64,000 nt of DNA from Helianthus annuus (GCF_002127325.2 NC_035444.2:40227379-40291378); one strand, 5' to 3'; shown: positions 21,741-32,375, counted from the stretch's first letter. Notes: generated from the sequence alone by a model not told the origin. Numbers and translations: made by a program.

Positions 21741-22550
21741 ATGAATTGTCCACTTTTTCTTATGGTTTTTGCATACTCTGCTCTGTTATCATATACAAAC
21801 ATGAATATGCAATCCGATTCGAGTGATTACGTGAGAGATATGGGTATAATTTCCGCTGCGACGAACTCCGAAATTCTAACAAGTGGTATCAGAGCCACGG
21901 TGGGAAATCGAAGAAAATCGTTCGATGTTATACGATTCCGGGCACAACCGGATGAAGAACAAAACAGAGTGTACGGAGACGGAGACGAATTCAACCCCGA
22001 TCGCACACGAATGTTTGCAAGAATGAAGCGAGAAACAATGCGATGCAAACACTGTTCGGATGAAATGAATGAAAGACGAAGGAAGATGCGATTGGAACAA
22101 GATGTTCCAACAATGAATTACGTCTGCAAGAAGAACCGTGGAATAGCGAACGAAATCGATAAAGATTCCCAGCATTTAAAGAACGGACAAGTAAGTGTCC
22201 CAAGTTCCAGCCATGTAAGGGCTGAAGACGGTTATGATAAGGGCCGTAGTATTCACGCAGACGGGGAACAATTCAAGAGTACCATACGGGGAAAAGATGA
22301 AATACCAAGCGTGAATTTCGCAACACGTGCAGATGACGAAGAAGACGTTCGATTGAAGAAGGTAATCAAAACGAACTTTCCGGGTCTTATAATCGGTGAT
22401 GACAGGCTGATGTATAAAGACGGTAGAAGGCAAACCAAACAACAGGTCAAACGAGCAAGGATAAAATTCAAAAGCGCCATGGTTCAGTTTATTAGGGGGA
22501 TGAAACGAGCAAGGATGAATTACCTTCACAATCCTCATGCATGCTTCTAA
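21741..22550 (+). CDS. array unit 16 ORF, 269 aa (type D')
   Basis: Preceded by LTR 21539-21881. I61F, G138E, N145H and T217I, with tail ACACAACTAAG and a long (TA)n in the following LTR. All of this is shared only with unit 20. Confidence 0.6.
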   Translation: MNCPLFLMVFAYSALLSYTNMNMQSDSSDYVRDMGIISAATNSEILTSGIRATVGNRRKSFDVIRFRAQPDEEQNRVYGDGDEFNPDRTRMFARMKRETMRCKHCSDEMNERRRKMRLEQDVPTMNYVCKKNRGIANEIDKDSQHLKNGQVSVPSSSHVRAEDGYDKGRSIHADGEQFKSTIRGKDEIPSVNFATRADDEEDVRLKKVIKTNFPGLIIGDDRLMYKDGRRQTKQQVKRARIKFKSAMVQFIRGMKRARMNYLHNPHACF

Positions 22551-22577
22551 ACACAACTAAGTTTAGGGGGATGTGTT

Positions 22578-22634
<57 letters not shown>

Positions 22635-22805
22635 CTTAATTATGTTAATATATGTTTAATTATTATATAGTTTAGTATGCAACGGTTGAGGGAACACAAC
22701 CGTTCAAATGACAGTTGTTCCCTCCATCTATAACCGCCAAAATTTCTGCATATATATATGTAATGACCGACAACTTTTGTTGGCACCAAGACAATTATCA
22801 TTCTT

Positions 22806-23615
22806 ATGAATTGTCCACTTTTTCTTATGGTTTTTGCATACTCTGCTCTGTTATCATATACAAACATGAATATGCAATCCGATTCGAGTGATTACGTGAG
22901 AGATATGGGTATAATTTCCGCTGCGACGAACTCCGAAATTCTAACAAGTGGTATCAGAGCCACGGTGGGAAATCGAAGAAAATCGATCGATGTTATACGA
23001 TTCCGGGCACAACCGGATGAAGAACAAAACAGAGTGTACGGAGACGGAGACGAATTCAACCCCGATCGCACACGAATGTTTGCAAGAATGAAGCGAGAAA
23101 CAATGCGATGCAAACACTGTTCGGATGAAATGAATGAAAGACGAAGGAAGATGCGATTGGAACAAGATGTTCCAACAATGAATTACGTCTGCAAGAAGAA
23201 CCGTGGAATAGCGAACGGAATCGATAAAGATTCCCAGAATTTAAAGAACGGACAAGTAAGTGTCCCAAGTTCCAGCCATGTAAGGGCTGAAGACGGTTAT
23301 GATAAGGGCCGTAGTATTCACGCAGACGGGGAACAATTCAAGAGTACCATACGGGGAAAAGATGAAATACCAAGCGTGAATTTCGCAACACGTGCAGATG
23401 ACGAAGAAGACGTTCGATTGAAGAAGGTAATCAAAACGAAATTTCCGGGTCTTACAATCGGTGATGACAGGCTGATGTATAAAGACGGTAGAAGGCAAAC
23501 CAAACAACAGGTCAAACGAGCAAGGATAAAATTCAAAAGCGCCATGGTTCAGTTTATTAGGGGGATGAAACGAGTAAGGATGAATTACCTTCACAATCCT
23601 CATGCATGCTTCTAA
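22806..23615 (+). CDS. array unit 17 ORF, 269 aa (type C)
   Basis: Preceded by the long LTR 22574-22946 (373 bp). N212K and A257V. Opens a C-B-B-D' block (17-20). Confidence 0.6.
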   Translation: MNCPLFLMVFAYSALLSYTNMNMQSDSSDYVRDMGIISAATNSEILTSGIRATVGNRRKSIDVIRFRAQPDEEQNRVYGDGDEFNPDRTRMFARMKRETMRCKHCSDEMNERRRKMRLEQDVPTMNYVCKKNRGIANGIDKDSQNLKNGQVSVPSSSHVRAEDGYDKGRSIHADGEQFKSTIRGKDEIPSVNFATRADDEEDVRLKKVIKTKFPGLTIGDDRLMYKDGRRQTKQQVKRARIKFKSAMVQFIRGMKRVRMNYLHNPHACF

Positions 23616-23842
23616 ACATAATTAAGTTTAGGGGGATGTGTTAGATATATATATATATATATATATATAATCTTAATTATGTTAATATATGTTTAATTAT
23701 TATATAGTTTAGTATGCAACGGTTGAGGGAACACAACCGTTCAAATGACAGTTGTTCCCTCCATCTATAACCGCCAAAATTTCTGCATATATATATGTAA
23801 TGACCGACAACTTTTGTTGGCACCAAGACAATTATCATTCTT

Positions 23843-24652
23843 ATGAATTGTCCACTTTTTCTTATGGTTTTTGCATACTCTGCTCTGTTATCATATACAA
23901 ACATGAATATGCAATCCGATTCGAGTGATTACGTGAGAGATATGGGTATAATTTCCGCTGCGACGAACTCCGAAATTCTAACAAGTGGTATCAGAGCCAC
24001 GGTGGGAAATCGAAGAAAATCGATCGATGTTATACGATTCCGGGCACAACCGGATGAAGAACAAAACAGAGTGTACGGAGACGGAGACGAATTCAACCCC
24101 GATCGCACACGAATGTTTGCAAGAATGAAGCGAGAAACAATGCGATGCAAACACTGTTCGGATGAAATGAATGAAAGACGAAGGAAGATGCGATTGGAAC
24201 AAGATGTTCCAACAATGAATTACGTCTGCAAGAAGAACCGTGGAATAGCGAACGGAATCGATAAAGATTCCCAGAATTTAAAGAACGGACAAGTAAGTGT
24301 CCCAAGTTCCAGCCATGTAAGGGCTGAAGACGGTTATGATAAGGGCCGTAGTATTCACGCAGACGGGGAACAATTCAAGAGTACCATACGGGGAAAAGAT
24401 GAAATACCAAGCGTGAATTTCGCAACACGTGCAGATGACGAAGAAGACGTTCGATTGAAGAAGGTAATCAAAACAAACTTTCCGGGTCTTACAATCGGTG
24501 ATGACAGGCTGATGTATAAAGACGGTAGAAGGCAAACCAAACAACAGGTCAAACGAGCAAGGATAAAATTCAAAAGCGCCATGGTTCAGTTTATTAGGGG
24601 GATGAAACGAGCAAGGATGAATTACCTTCACAATCCTCATGCATGCTTCTAA
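23843..24652 (+). CDS. array unit 18 ORF, 269 aa (type B)
   Basis: Preceded by LTR 23639-23983. Consensus protein with the type B silent change. Unit 19 next to it is also type B, suggesting a single-unit duplication. Confidence 0.6.
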   Translation: MNCPLFLMVFAYSALLSYTNMNMQSDSSDYVRDMGIISAATNSEILTSGIRATVGNRRKSIDVIRFRAQPDEEQNRVYGDGDEFNPDRTRMFARMKRETMRCKHCSDEMNERRRKMRLEQDVPTMNYVCKKNRGIANGIDKDSQNLKNGQVSVPSSSHVRAEDGYDKGRSIHADGEQFKSTIRGKDEIPSVNFATRADDEEDVRLKKVIKTNFPGLTIGDDRLMYKDGRRQTKQQVKRARIKFKSAMVQFIRGMKRARMNYLHNPHACF

Positions 24653-24873
24653 ACATAATTAAGTTTAGGGGGATGTGTTAGATATATATATATATATATA
24701 ATCTTAATTATGTTAATATATGTTTAATTATTATATAGTTTAGTATGCAACGGTTGAGGGAACACAACCGTTCAAATGACAGTTGTTCCCTCCATCTATA
24801 ACCGCCAAAATTTCTGCATATATATATGTAATGACCGACAACTTTTGTTGGCACCAAGACAATTATCATTCTT

Positions 24874-25683
24874 ATGAATTGTCCACTTTTTCTTATGGTT
24901 TTTGCATACTCTGCTCTGTTATCATATACAAACATGAATATGCAATCCGATTCGAGTGATTACGTGAGAGATATGGGTATAATTTCCGCTGCGACGAACT
25001 CCGAAATTCTAACAAGTGGTATCAGAGCCACGGTGGGAAATCGAAGAAAATCGATCGATGTTATACGATTCCGGGCACAACCGGATGAAGAACAAAACAG
25101 AGTGTACGGAGACGGAGACGAATTCAACCCCGATCGCACACGAATGTTTGCAAGAATGAAGCGAGAAACAATGCGATGCAAACACTGTTCGGATGAAATG
25201 AATGAAAGACGAAGGAAGATGCGATTGGAACAAGATGTTCCAACAATGAATTACGTCTGCAAGAAGAACCGTGGAATAGCGAACGGAATCGATAAAGATT
25301 CCCAGAATTTAAAGAACGGACAAGTAAGTGTCCCAAGTTCCAGCCATGTAAGGGCTGAAGACGGTTATGATAAGGGCCGTAGTATTCACGCAGACGGGGA
25401 ACAATTCAAGAGTACCATACGGGGAAAAGATGAAATACCAAGCGTGAATTTCGCAACACGTGCAGATGACGAAGAAGACGTTCGATTGAAGAAGGTAATC
25501 AAAACAAACTTTCCGGGTCTTACAATCGGTGATGACAGGCTGATGTATAAAGACGGTAGAAGGCAAACCAAACAACAGGTCAAACGAGCAAGGATAAAAT
25601 TCAAAAGCGCCATGGTTCAGTTTATTAGGGGGATGAAACGAGCAAGGATGAATTACCTTCACAATCCTCATGCATGCTTCTAA
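24874..25683 (+). CDS. array unit 19 ORF, 269 aa (type B)
   Basis: Preceded by LTR 24676-25014. Same haplotype as unit 18. Confidence 0.6.
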   Translation: MNCPLFLMVFAYSALLSYTNMNMQSDSSDYVRDMGIISAATNSEILTSGIRATVGNRRKSIDVIRFRAQPDEEQNRVYGDGDEFNPDRTRMFARMKRETMRCKHCSDEMNERRRKMRLEQDVPTMNYVCKKNRGIANGIDKDSQNLKNGQVSVPSSSHVRAEDGYDKGRSIHADGEQFKSTIRGKDEIPSVNFATRADDEEDVRLKKVIKTNFPGLTIGDDRLMYKDGRRQTKQQVKRARIKFKSAMVQFIRGMKRARMNYLHNPHACF

Positions 25684-25910
25684 ACATAATTAAGTTTAGG
25701 GGGATGTGTTAGATATATATATATATATATATATATAATCTTAATTATGTTAATATATGTTTAATTATTATATAGTTTAGTATGCAACGGTTGAGGGAAC
25801 ACAACCGTTCAAATGACAGTTGTTCCCTCCATCTATAACCGCCAAAATTTCTGCATATATATATGTAATGACCGACAACTTTTGTTGGCACCAAGACAAT
25901 TATCATTCTT

Positions 25911-26720
25911 ATGAATTGTCCACTTTTTCTTATGGTTTTTGCATACTCTGCTCTGTTATCATATACAAACATGAATATGCAATCCGATTCGAGTGATTAC
26001 GTGAGAGATATGGGTATAATTTCCGCTGCGACGAACTCCGAAATTCTAACAAGTGGTATCAGAGCCACGGTGGGAAATCGAAGAAAATCGTTCGATGTTA
26101 TACGATTCCGGGCACAACCGGATGAAGAACAAAACAGAGTGTACGGAGACGGAGACGAATTCAACCCCGATCGCACACGAATGTTTGCAAGAATGAAGCG
26201 AGAAACAATGCGATGCAAACACTGTTCGGATGAAATGAATGAAAGACGAAGGAAGATGCGATTGGAACAAGATGTTCCAACAATGAATTACGTCTGCAAG
26301 AAGAACCGTGGAATAGCGAACGAAATCGATAAAGATTCCCAGCATTTAAAGAACGGACAAGTAAGTGTCCCAAGTTCCAGCCATGTAAGGGCTGAAGACG
26401 GTTATGATAAGGGCCGTAGTATTCACGCAGACGGGGAACAATTCAAGAGTACCATACGGGGAAAAGATGAAATACCAAGCGTGAATTTCGCAACACGTGC
26501 AGATGACGAAGAAGACGTTCGATTGAAGAAGGTAATCAAAACGAACTTTCCGGGTCTTATAATCGGTGATGACAGGCTGATGTATAAAGACGGTAGAAGG
26601 CAAACCAAACAACAGGTCAAACGAGCAAGGATAAAATTCAAAAGCGCCATGGTTCAGTTTATTAGGGGGATGAAACGAGCAAGGATGAATTACCTTCACA
26701 ATCCTCATGCATGCTTCTAA
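25911..26720 (+). CDS. array unit 20 ORF, 269 aa (type D')
   Basis: Preceded by LTR 25707-26051. Same protein as unit 16 (I61F, G138E, N145H, T217I) and the same ACACAACTAAG tail. Followed by a 377-bp LTR with expanded (TA)n. Confidence 0.6.
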   Translation: MNCPLFLMVFAYSALLSYTNMNMQSDSSDYVRDMGIISAATNSEILTSGIRATVGNRRKSFDVIRFRAQPDEEQNRVYGDGDEFNPDRTRMFARMKRETMRCKHCSDEMNERRRKMRLEQDVPTMNYVCKKNRGIANEIDKDSQHLKNGQVSVPSSSHVRAEDGYDKGRSIHADGEQFKSTIRGKDEIPSVNFATRADDEEDVRLKKVIKTNFPGLIIGDDRLMYKDGRRQTKQQVKRARIKFKSAMVQFIRGMKRARMNYLHNPHACF

Positions 26721-26747
26721 ACACAACTAAGTTTAGGGGGATGTGTT

Positions 26748-26808
<61 letters not shown>

Positions 26809-26979
26809 CTTAATTATGTTAATATATGTTTAATTATTATATAGTTTAGTATGCAACGGTTGAGGGAACACAACCGTTCAAATGACAGTTGTTCCCTCCA
26901 TCTATAACCGCCAAAATTTCTGCATATATATATGTAATGACCGACAACTTTTGTTGGCACCAAGACAATTATCATTCTT

Positions 26980-27789
26980 ATGAATTGTCCACTTTTTCTT
27001 ATGGTTTTTGCATACTCTGCTCTGTTATCATATACAAACATGAACATGCAATCCGATTCGAGTGATTACGTGAGAGATATGGGTATAATTTCCGCTGCGA
27101 CGAACTCCGAAATTCTAACAAGTGGTATCAGAGCCACGGTGGGAAATCGAAGAAAATCGATCGATGTTATACGATTCCGGGCACAACCGGATGAAGAACA
27201 AAACAGAGTGTACGGAGACGGAGACGAATTCAACCCCGATCGCACACGAATGTTTGCAAGAATGAAGCGAGAAACAATGCGATGCAAACACTGTTCGGAT
27301 GAAATGAATGAAAGACGAAGGAAGATGCGATTGGAACAAGATGTTCCAACAATGAATTACGTCTGCAAGAAGAACCGTGGAATAGCGAACGGAATCGATA
27401 AAGATTCCCATAATTTAAAGAACGGACAAGTAAGTGTCCCAAGTTCCAGCCATGTAAGGGCTGAAGACGGTTATGATAAGGGCCGTAGTATTCACGCAGA
27501 CGGGGAACAATTCAAGAGTACCATACGGGGAAAAGATGAAATACCAAGCGTGAATTTCGCAACACGTGCAGATGACGAAGAAGACGTTCGATTGAAGAAG
27601 GTAATCAAAACAAACTTTCCGGGTCTTACAATCGGTGATGACAGGCTGATGTATAAAGACGGTAGAAGGCAAACCAAACAACAGGTCAAACGAGCAAGGA
27701 TAAAATTCAAAAGCGCCATGGTTCAGTTTATTAGGGGGATGAAACGAGCAAGGATGAATTACCTTCACAATCCTCATGCATGCTTCTAA
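26980..27789 (+). CDS. array unit 21 ORF, 269 aa (type E)
   Basis: Preceded by LTR 26744-27120. Q144H plus the silent N22 change. It lacks the T181I of unit 5. Confidence 0.6.
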   Translation: MNCPLFLMVFAYSALLSYTNMNMQSDSSDYVRDMGIISAATNSEILTSGIRATVGNRRKSIDVIRFRAQPDEEQNRVYGDGDEFNPDRTRMFARMKRETMRCKHCSDEMNERRRKMRLEQDVPTMNYVCKKNRGIANGIDKDSHNLKNGQVSVPSSSHVRAEDGYDKGRSIHADGEQFKSTIRGKDEIPSVNFATRADDEEDVRLKKVIKTNFPGLTIGDDRLMYKDGRRQTKQQVKRARIKFKSAMVQFIRGMKRARMNYLHNPHACF

Positions 27790-28008
27790 ACATAATTAAG
27801 TTTAGGGGGATGTGTTAGATATATATATATATATAATCTTAATTATGTTAATATATGTTTAATTATTATATAGTTTAGTATGCAATGGTTGAGGGAACAC
27901 AACCGTTCAAATGACAGTTGTTCCCTCCATCTATAACCGCCAAAATTTCTGCATATATATATGTAATGACCGACAACTTTTGTTGGCACCAAGACAATTA
28001 TCATTCTT

Positions 28009-28818
28009 ATGAATTGTCCACTTTTTCTTATGGTTTTTGCATACTCTGCTCTGTTATCATATACAAACATGAATATGCAATCCGATTCGAGTGATTACGT
28101 GAGAGATATGGGTATAATTTCCGCTGCGACGAACTCCGAAATTCTAACAAGTGGTATCAGAGCCACGGTGGGAAATCGAAGAAAATCGATCGATGTTATA
28201 CGATTCCGGGCACAACCGGATGAAGAACAAAACAGAGTGTACGGAGACGGAGACGAATTCAACCCCGATCGCACACGAATGTTTGCAAGAATGAAGCGAG
28301 AAACAATGCGATGCAAACACTGTTCGGATGAAATGAATGAAAGACGAAGGAAGATGCGATTGGAACAAGATGTTCCAACAATGAATTACGTCTGCAAGAA
28401 GAACCGTGGAATAGCGAACGGAATCGATAAAGATTCCCAGAATTTAAAGAACGAACAAGTAAGTGTCCCAAGTTCCAGCCATGTAAGGGCTGAAGACGGT
28501 TATGATAAGGGCCGTAGTATTCACGCAGACGGGGAACAATTCAAGAGTACCATACGGGGAAAAGATGAAATACCAAGCGTGAATTTCGCAACACGTGCAG
28601 ATGACGAAGAAGACGTTCGATTGAAGAAGGTAATCAAAACGAACTTTCCGGGTCTTACAATCGGTGATGACAGGCTGATGTATAAAGACGGTAGAAGGCA
28701 AACAAAACAACAGGTCAAACGAGCAAGGATAAAATTCAAAAGCGCCATGGTTCAGTTTATTAGGGGGATGAAACGAGCAAGGATGAATTACCTTCACAAT
28801 CCTCATGCATGCTTCTAA
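28009..28818 (+). CDS. array unit 22 ORF, 269 aa (type A)
   Basis: Preceded by LTR 27813-28149, which has the CAATGG variant otherwise seen only before unit 10. The unit has private G149E and the silent change shared with unit 9, so it combines markers of units 9 and 10. Confidence 0.6.
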   Translation: MNCPLFLMVFAYSALLSYTNMNMQSDSSDYVRDMGIISAATNSEILTSGIRATVGNRRKSIDVIRFRAQPDEEQNRVYGDGDEFNPDRTRMFARMKRETMRCKHCSDEMNERRRKMRLEQDVPTMNYVCKKNRGIANGIDKDSQNLKNEQVSVPSSSHVRAEDGYDKGRSIHADGEQFKSTIRGKDEIPSVNFATRADDEEDVRLKKVIKTNFPGLTIGDDRLMYKDGRRQTKQQVKRARIKFKSAMVQFIRGMKRARMNYLHNPHACF

Positions 28819-28851
28819 ACATAATTAAGTTTAGGGGGATGTGTTAGATAT

Positions 28852-28912
<61 letters not shown>

Positions 28913-29083
28913 CTTAATTATGTTAATATATGTTTAATTATTATATAGTTTAGTATGCAACGGTTGAGGGAACACAACCGTTCAAATGACAGTTGTTCCC
29001 TCCATCTATAACCGCCAAAATTTCTGCATATATATATGTAATGACCGACAACTTTTGTTGGCACCAAGACAATTATCATTCTT

Positions 29084-29893
29084 ATGAATTGTCCACTTTT
29101 TCTTATGGTTTTTGCATACTCTGCTCTGTTATCATATACAAACATGAATATGCAATCCGATTCGAGTGATTACGTGAGAGATATGGGTATAATTTCCGCT
29201 GCGACGAACTCCGAAATTCTAACAAGTGGTATCAGAGCCACGGTGGGAAATCGAAGAAAATCGATCGATGTTATACGATTCCGGGCACAACCGGATGAAG
29301 AACAAAACAGAGTGTACGGAGACGGAGACGAATTCAACCCCGATCGCACACGAATGTTTGCAAGAATGAAGCGAGAAACAATGCGATGCAAACACTGTTC
29401 GGATGAAATGAATGAAAGACGAAGGAAGATGCGATTGGAACAAGATGTTCCAACAATGAATTACGTCTGCAAGAAGAACCGTGGAATAGCGAACGGAATC
29501 GATAAAGATTCCCAGAATTTAAAGAACGGACAAGTAAGTATCCCAAGTTCCAGCCATGTAAGGGCTGAAGACGGTTATGATAAGGGCCGTAGTATTCACG
29601 CAGACGGGGAACAATTCAAGAGTACCATACGGGGAAAAGATGAAATACCAAGCGTGAATTTCGCAACACGTGCAGATGACGAAGAAGACGTACGATTGAA
29701 GAAGGTAATCAAAACGAACTTTCCGGGTCTTACAATCGGTGATGACAGGCTGATGTATAAAGACGGTAGAAGGCAAACCAAACAACAGGTCAAACGAGCA
29801 AGGATAAAATTCAAAAGCGCCATGGTTCAGTTTATTAGGGGGATGAAACGAGCAAGGATGAATTACCTTCACAATCCTCATGCATGCTTCTAA
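29084..29893 (+). CDS. array unit 23 ORF, 269 aa (type A)
   Basis: Preceded by LTR 28842-29224 (383 bp, with an interrupted TAGATATA start to its (TA)n tract). Private V153I and a silent change at V203. Confidence 0.6.
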   Translation: MNCPLFLMVFAYSALLSYTNMNMQSDSSDYVRDMGIISAATNSEILTSGIRATVGNRRKSIDVIRFRAQPDEEQNRVYGDGDEFNPDRTRMFARMKRETMRCKHCSDEMNERRRKMRLEQDVPTMNYVCKKNRGIANGIDKDSQNLKNGQVSIPSSSHVRAEDGYDKGRSIHADGEQFKSTIRGKDEIPSVNFATRADDEEDVRLKKVIKTNFPGLTIGDDRLMYKDGRRQTKQQVKRARIKFKSAMVQFIRGMKRARMNYLHNPHACF

Positions 29894-29920
29894 ACATAAT
29901 TAAGTTTAGGGGGATGTGTT

Positions 29921-29987
<67 letters not shown>

Positions 29988-30158
29988 CTTAATTATGTTA
30001 ATATATGTTTAATTATTATATAGTTTAGTATGCAACGGTTGAGGGAACACAACCGTTCAAATGACAGTTGTTCCCTCCATCTATAACCGCCAAAATTTCT
30101 GCATATATATATGTAATGACCGACAACTTTTGTTGGCACCAAGACAATTATCATTCTT

Positions 30159-30968
30159 ATGAATTGTCCACTTTTTCTTATTGTTTTTGCATACTCTGCT
30201 CTGTTATCATATACAAACATGAATATGCAATCCGATTCGAGTGATTACGTGAGAGATATGGGTATAATTTCCGCTGCGACGAACTCCGAAATTCTAACAA
30301 GTGGTATCAGAGCCACGGTGGGAAATCGAAGAAAATCGATCGATGTTATACGATTCCGGGCACAACCGGATGAAGAACAAAACAGAGTGTACGGAGACGG
30401 AGACGAATTCAACCCCGATCGCACACGAATGTTTGCAAGAATGAAGCGAGAAACAATGCGATGCAAACACTGTTCGGATGAAATGAATGAAAGACGAAGG
30501 AAGATGCGATTGGAACAAGATGTTCCAACAATGAATTACGTCTGCAAGAAGAACCGTGGAATAGCGAACGGAATCGATAAAGATTCCCAGAATTTAAAGA
30601 ACGGACAAGTAAGTGTCCCAAGTTCCAGCCATGTAAGGGCTGAAGACGGTTATGATAAGGGCCGTAGTATTCACGCAGACGGGGAACAATTCAAGAGTAC
30701 CATACGGGGAAAAGATGAAATACCAAGCGTGAATTTCGCAACACGTGCAGATGACGAAGAAGGCGTTCGATTGAACAAGGTAATCAAAACGAACTTTCCG
30801 GGTCTTACAATCGGTGATGACAGGCTGATGTATAAAGACGGTAGAAGGCAAACCAAACAACAGGTCAAACGAGCAAGGATAAAATTCAAAAGCGCCATGG
30901 TTCAGTTTATTAGGGGGATGAAACGAGCAAGGATGAATTACCTTCACAATCCTCATGCATGCTTCTAA
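30159..30968 (+). CDS. array unit 24 ORF, 269 aa (type A, most diverged protein)
   Basis: Preceded by LTR 29917-30299 (383 bp, the longest with its neighbour). Private M8I, D202G and K206N, yet still fully open. Confidence 0.6.
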   Translation: MNCPLFLIVFAYSALLSYTNMNMQSDSSDYVRDMGIISAATNSEILTSGIRATVGNRRKSIDVIRFRAQPDEEQNRVYGDGDEFNPDRTRMFARMKRETMRCKHCSDEMNERRRKMRLEQDVPTMNYVCKKNRGIANGIDKDSQNLKNGQVSVPSSSHVRAEDGYDKGRSIHADGEQFKSTIRGKDEIPSVNFATRADDEEGVRLNKVIKTNFPGLTIGDDRLMYKDGRRQTKQQVKRARIKFKSAMVQFIRGMKRARMNYLHNPHACF

Positions 30969-31189
30969 ACATAATTAAGTTTAGGGGGATGTGTTAGATA
31001 TATATATATATATATAATCTCAATTATGTTAATATATGTTTAATTATTATATAGTTTAGTATGCAACGGTTGAGGGAACACAACCGTTCAAATGACAGTT
31101 GTTCCCTCCATCTGTAACTGCCAAAATTTCTGCATATATATATGTAATGACCGACAACTTTTGTTGGCACCAAGACAATTATCATTCTT

Positions 31190-31999
31190 ATGAATTGTCC
31201 ACTTTTTCTTATGGTTTTTGCATACTCTGCTCTGTTATCATATACAAACATGAATATGCAATCCGATTCGAGTGATTACGTGAGAGATATGGGTATAATT
31301 TCCGCTGCGACGAACTCCGAAATTCTAACAAGTGGTATCAGAGCCACGGTGGGAAATCGAAGAAAATCGATCGATGTTATACGATTCCGGGCACAACCGG
31401 ATGAAGAACAAAACAGAGTGTACGGAGACGGAGACGAATTCAACCCCGATCGCACACGAATGTTTGCAAGAATGAAGCGAGAAACAATGCGATGCAAACA
31501 CTGTTCGGATGAAATGAATGAAAGACGAAGGAAGATGCGATTGGAACAAGATGTTCCAACAATGAATTACGTCTGCAAGAAGAACCGTGGAATAGCGAAC
31601 GGAATCGATAAAGATTCCCAGAATTTAAAGAACGGACAAGTAAGTGTCCCAAGTTCCAGCCATGTAAGGGCTGAAGACGGTTATGATAAGGGCCGTAGTA
31701 TTCACGCAGACGGGGAACAATTCAAGAGTACCATACGGGGAAAAGATGAAATACCAAGCGTGAATTTCGCAACACGTGCAGATGACGAAGAAGACGTTCG
31801 ATTGAAGAAGGTAATCAAAACGAACTTTCCGGGTCTTACAATCGGTGATGACAGGCTGATGTATAAAGACGGTAGAAGGCAAACCAAACAACAGGTCAAA
31901 CGAGCAAGGATAAAATTCAAAAGCGCCATGGTTCAGTTTATTAGGGGGATGAAACGAGCAAGGATGAATTACCTTCACAATCCTCATGCATGCTTCTAA
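31190..31999 (+). CDS. array unit 25 ORF, 269 aa (type A, last unit)
   Basis: Preceded by LTR 30992-31330, which has three private substitutions (AATCTCAATT, CATCTGTAACTG). The protein is consensus. Confidence 0.6.
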   Translation: MNCPLFLMVFAYSALLSYTNMNMQSDSSDYVRDMGIISAATNSEILTSGIRATVGNRRKSIDVIRFRAQPDEEQNRVYGDGDEFNPDRTRMFARMKRETMRCKHCSDEMNERRRKMRLEQDVPTMNYVCKKNRGIANGIDKDSQNLKNGQVSVPSSSHVRAEDGYDKGRSIHADGEQFKSTIRGKDEIPSVNFATRADDEEDVRLKKVIKTNFPGLTIGDDRLMYKDGRRQTKQQVKRARIKFKSAMVQFIRGMKRARMNYLHNPHACF

Positions 32000-32022
32000 A
32001 CATAATTAAGTTTAGGGGGATG

Positions 32023-32026
32023 TGTT

Positions 32027-32063
<37 letters not shown>

Positions 32064-32375
32064 CTTAATTATGTTAATATATGTTTAATTATTATATAGT
32101 TTAGTATGCAACGGTTGAGGGAACACAACCGTTCAAATGACAGTTGTTCCCTCCATCTATAACCGCCAAAATTTCTGCATATATATATGTAATGACCGAC
32201 AACTTTTGTTGGCACCAAGACAATTATCATTCTTATGAATTGTCCACTTTTTCATATGGTTTTTGCATACTCTGCTCTGTTATCATATACAAACATGAAT
32301 ATGCAATCCGATTCGAGTGATTACGTGAGAGATATGGGTATAATTTCCGCTGCGACGAACTCCGAAATTCTAAAA
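32023..32375 (+). repeat. last LTR of the array (353 bp), altered 3' terminus
   Basis: Runs from TGTTAGA to TCTAAAA, so the terminal CA is now AA. One base in the ORF-start region differs (TTCATATGG for TTCTTATGG). No internal region follows; the target duplication TGTCT (32376-32380) and host sequence do. Confidence 0.88.

Larger units (their letters stand above)
5959..32375 (+). mobile_element. tandem shared-LTR retrotransposon array: 25 internal regions, 26 LTRs
   Basis: Each LTR starts TGTTAGA and ends TCTAACA (perfect inverted ends), is followed after AG by the primer-binding site TGGTATCAGAGCC (initiator-Met tRNA), and each internal region ends in the tract AAGTTTAGGGGGATG before the next TGTTAGA. 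The internal region is exactly 692 bp in every unit. LTRs: 5959-6311, 7004-7362, 8055-8399, 9092-9428, 10121-10471, 11164-11504, 12197-12535, 13228-13579, 14272-14616, 15309-15649, 16342-16680, 17373-17723, 18416-18760, 19453-19807, 20500-20846, 21539-21881, 22574-22946, 23639-23983, 24676-25014, 25707-26051, 26744-27120, 27813-28149, 28842-29224, 29917-30299, 30992-31330, 32023-32375. Almost all length variation is in a (TA)n tract at the LTR start. A single element would be about 1.4 kb: TRIM/SMART-sized and probably Copia-related from its PBS and PPT. It has no recognisable gag or pol. Confidence 0.95.

Noticed and set aside
5959..32375. A plain satellite DNA or a host tandem gene family
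   Set aside because: Inverted TGTTAGA/TCTAACA ends, tRNA primer-binding site, polypurine tract and a target duplication on both outer sides identify each unit as LTR plus internal region of a retrotransposon.
5959..32375. CRISPR-like repeat-spacer architecture
   Set aside because: Units are about 1 kb, the supposed spacers are as conserved as the repeats, and the context is a plant nuclear genome.
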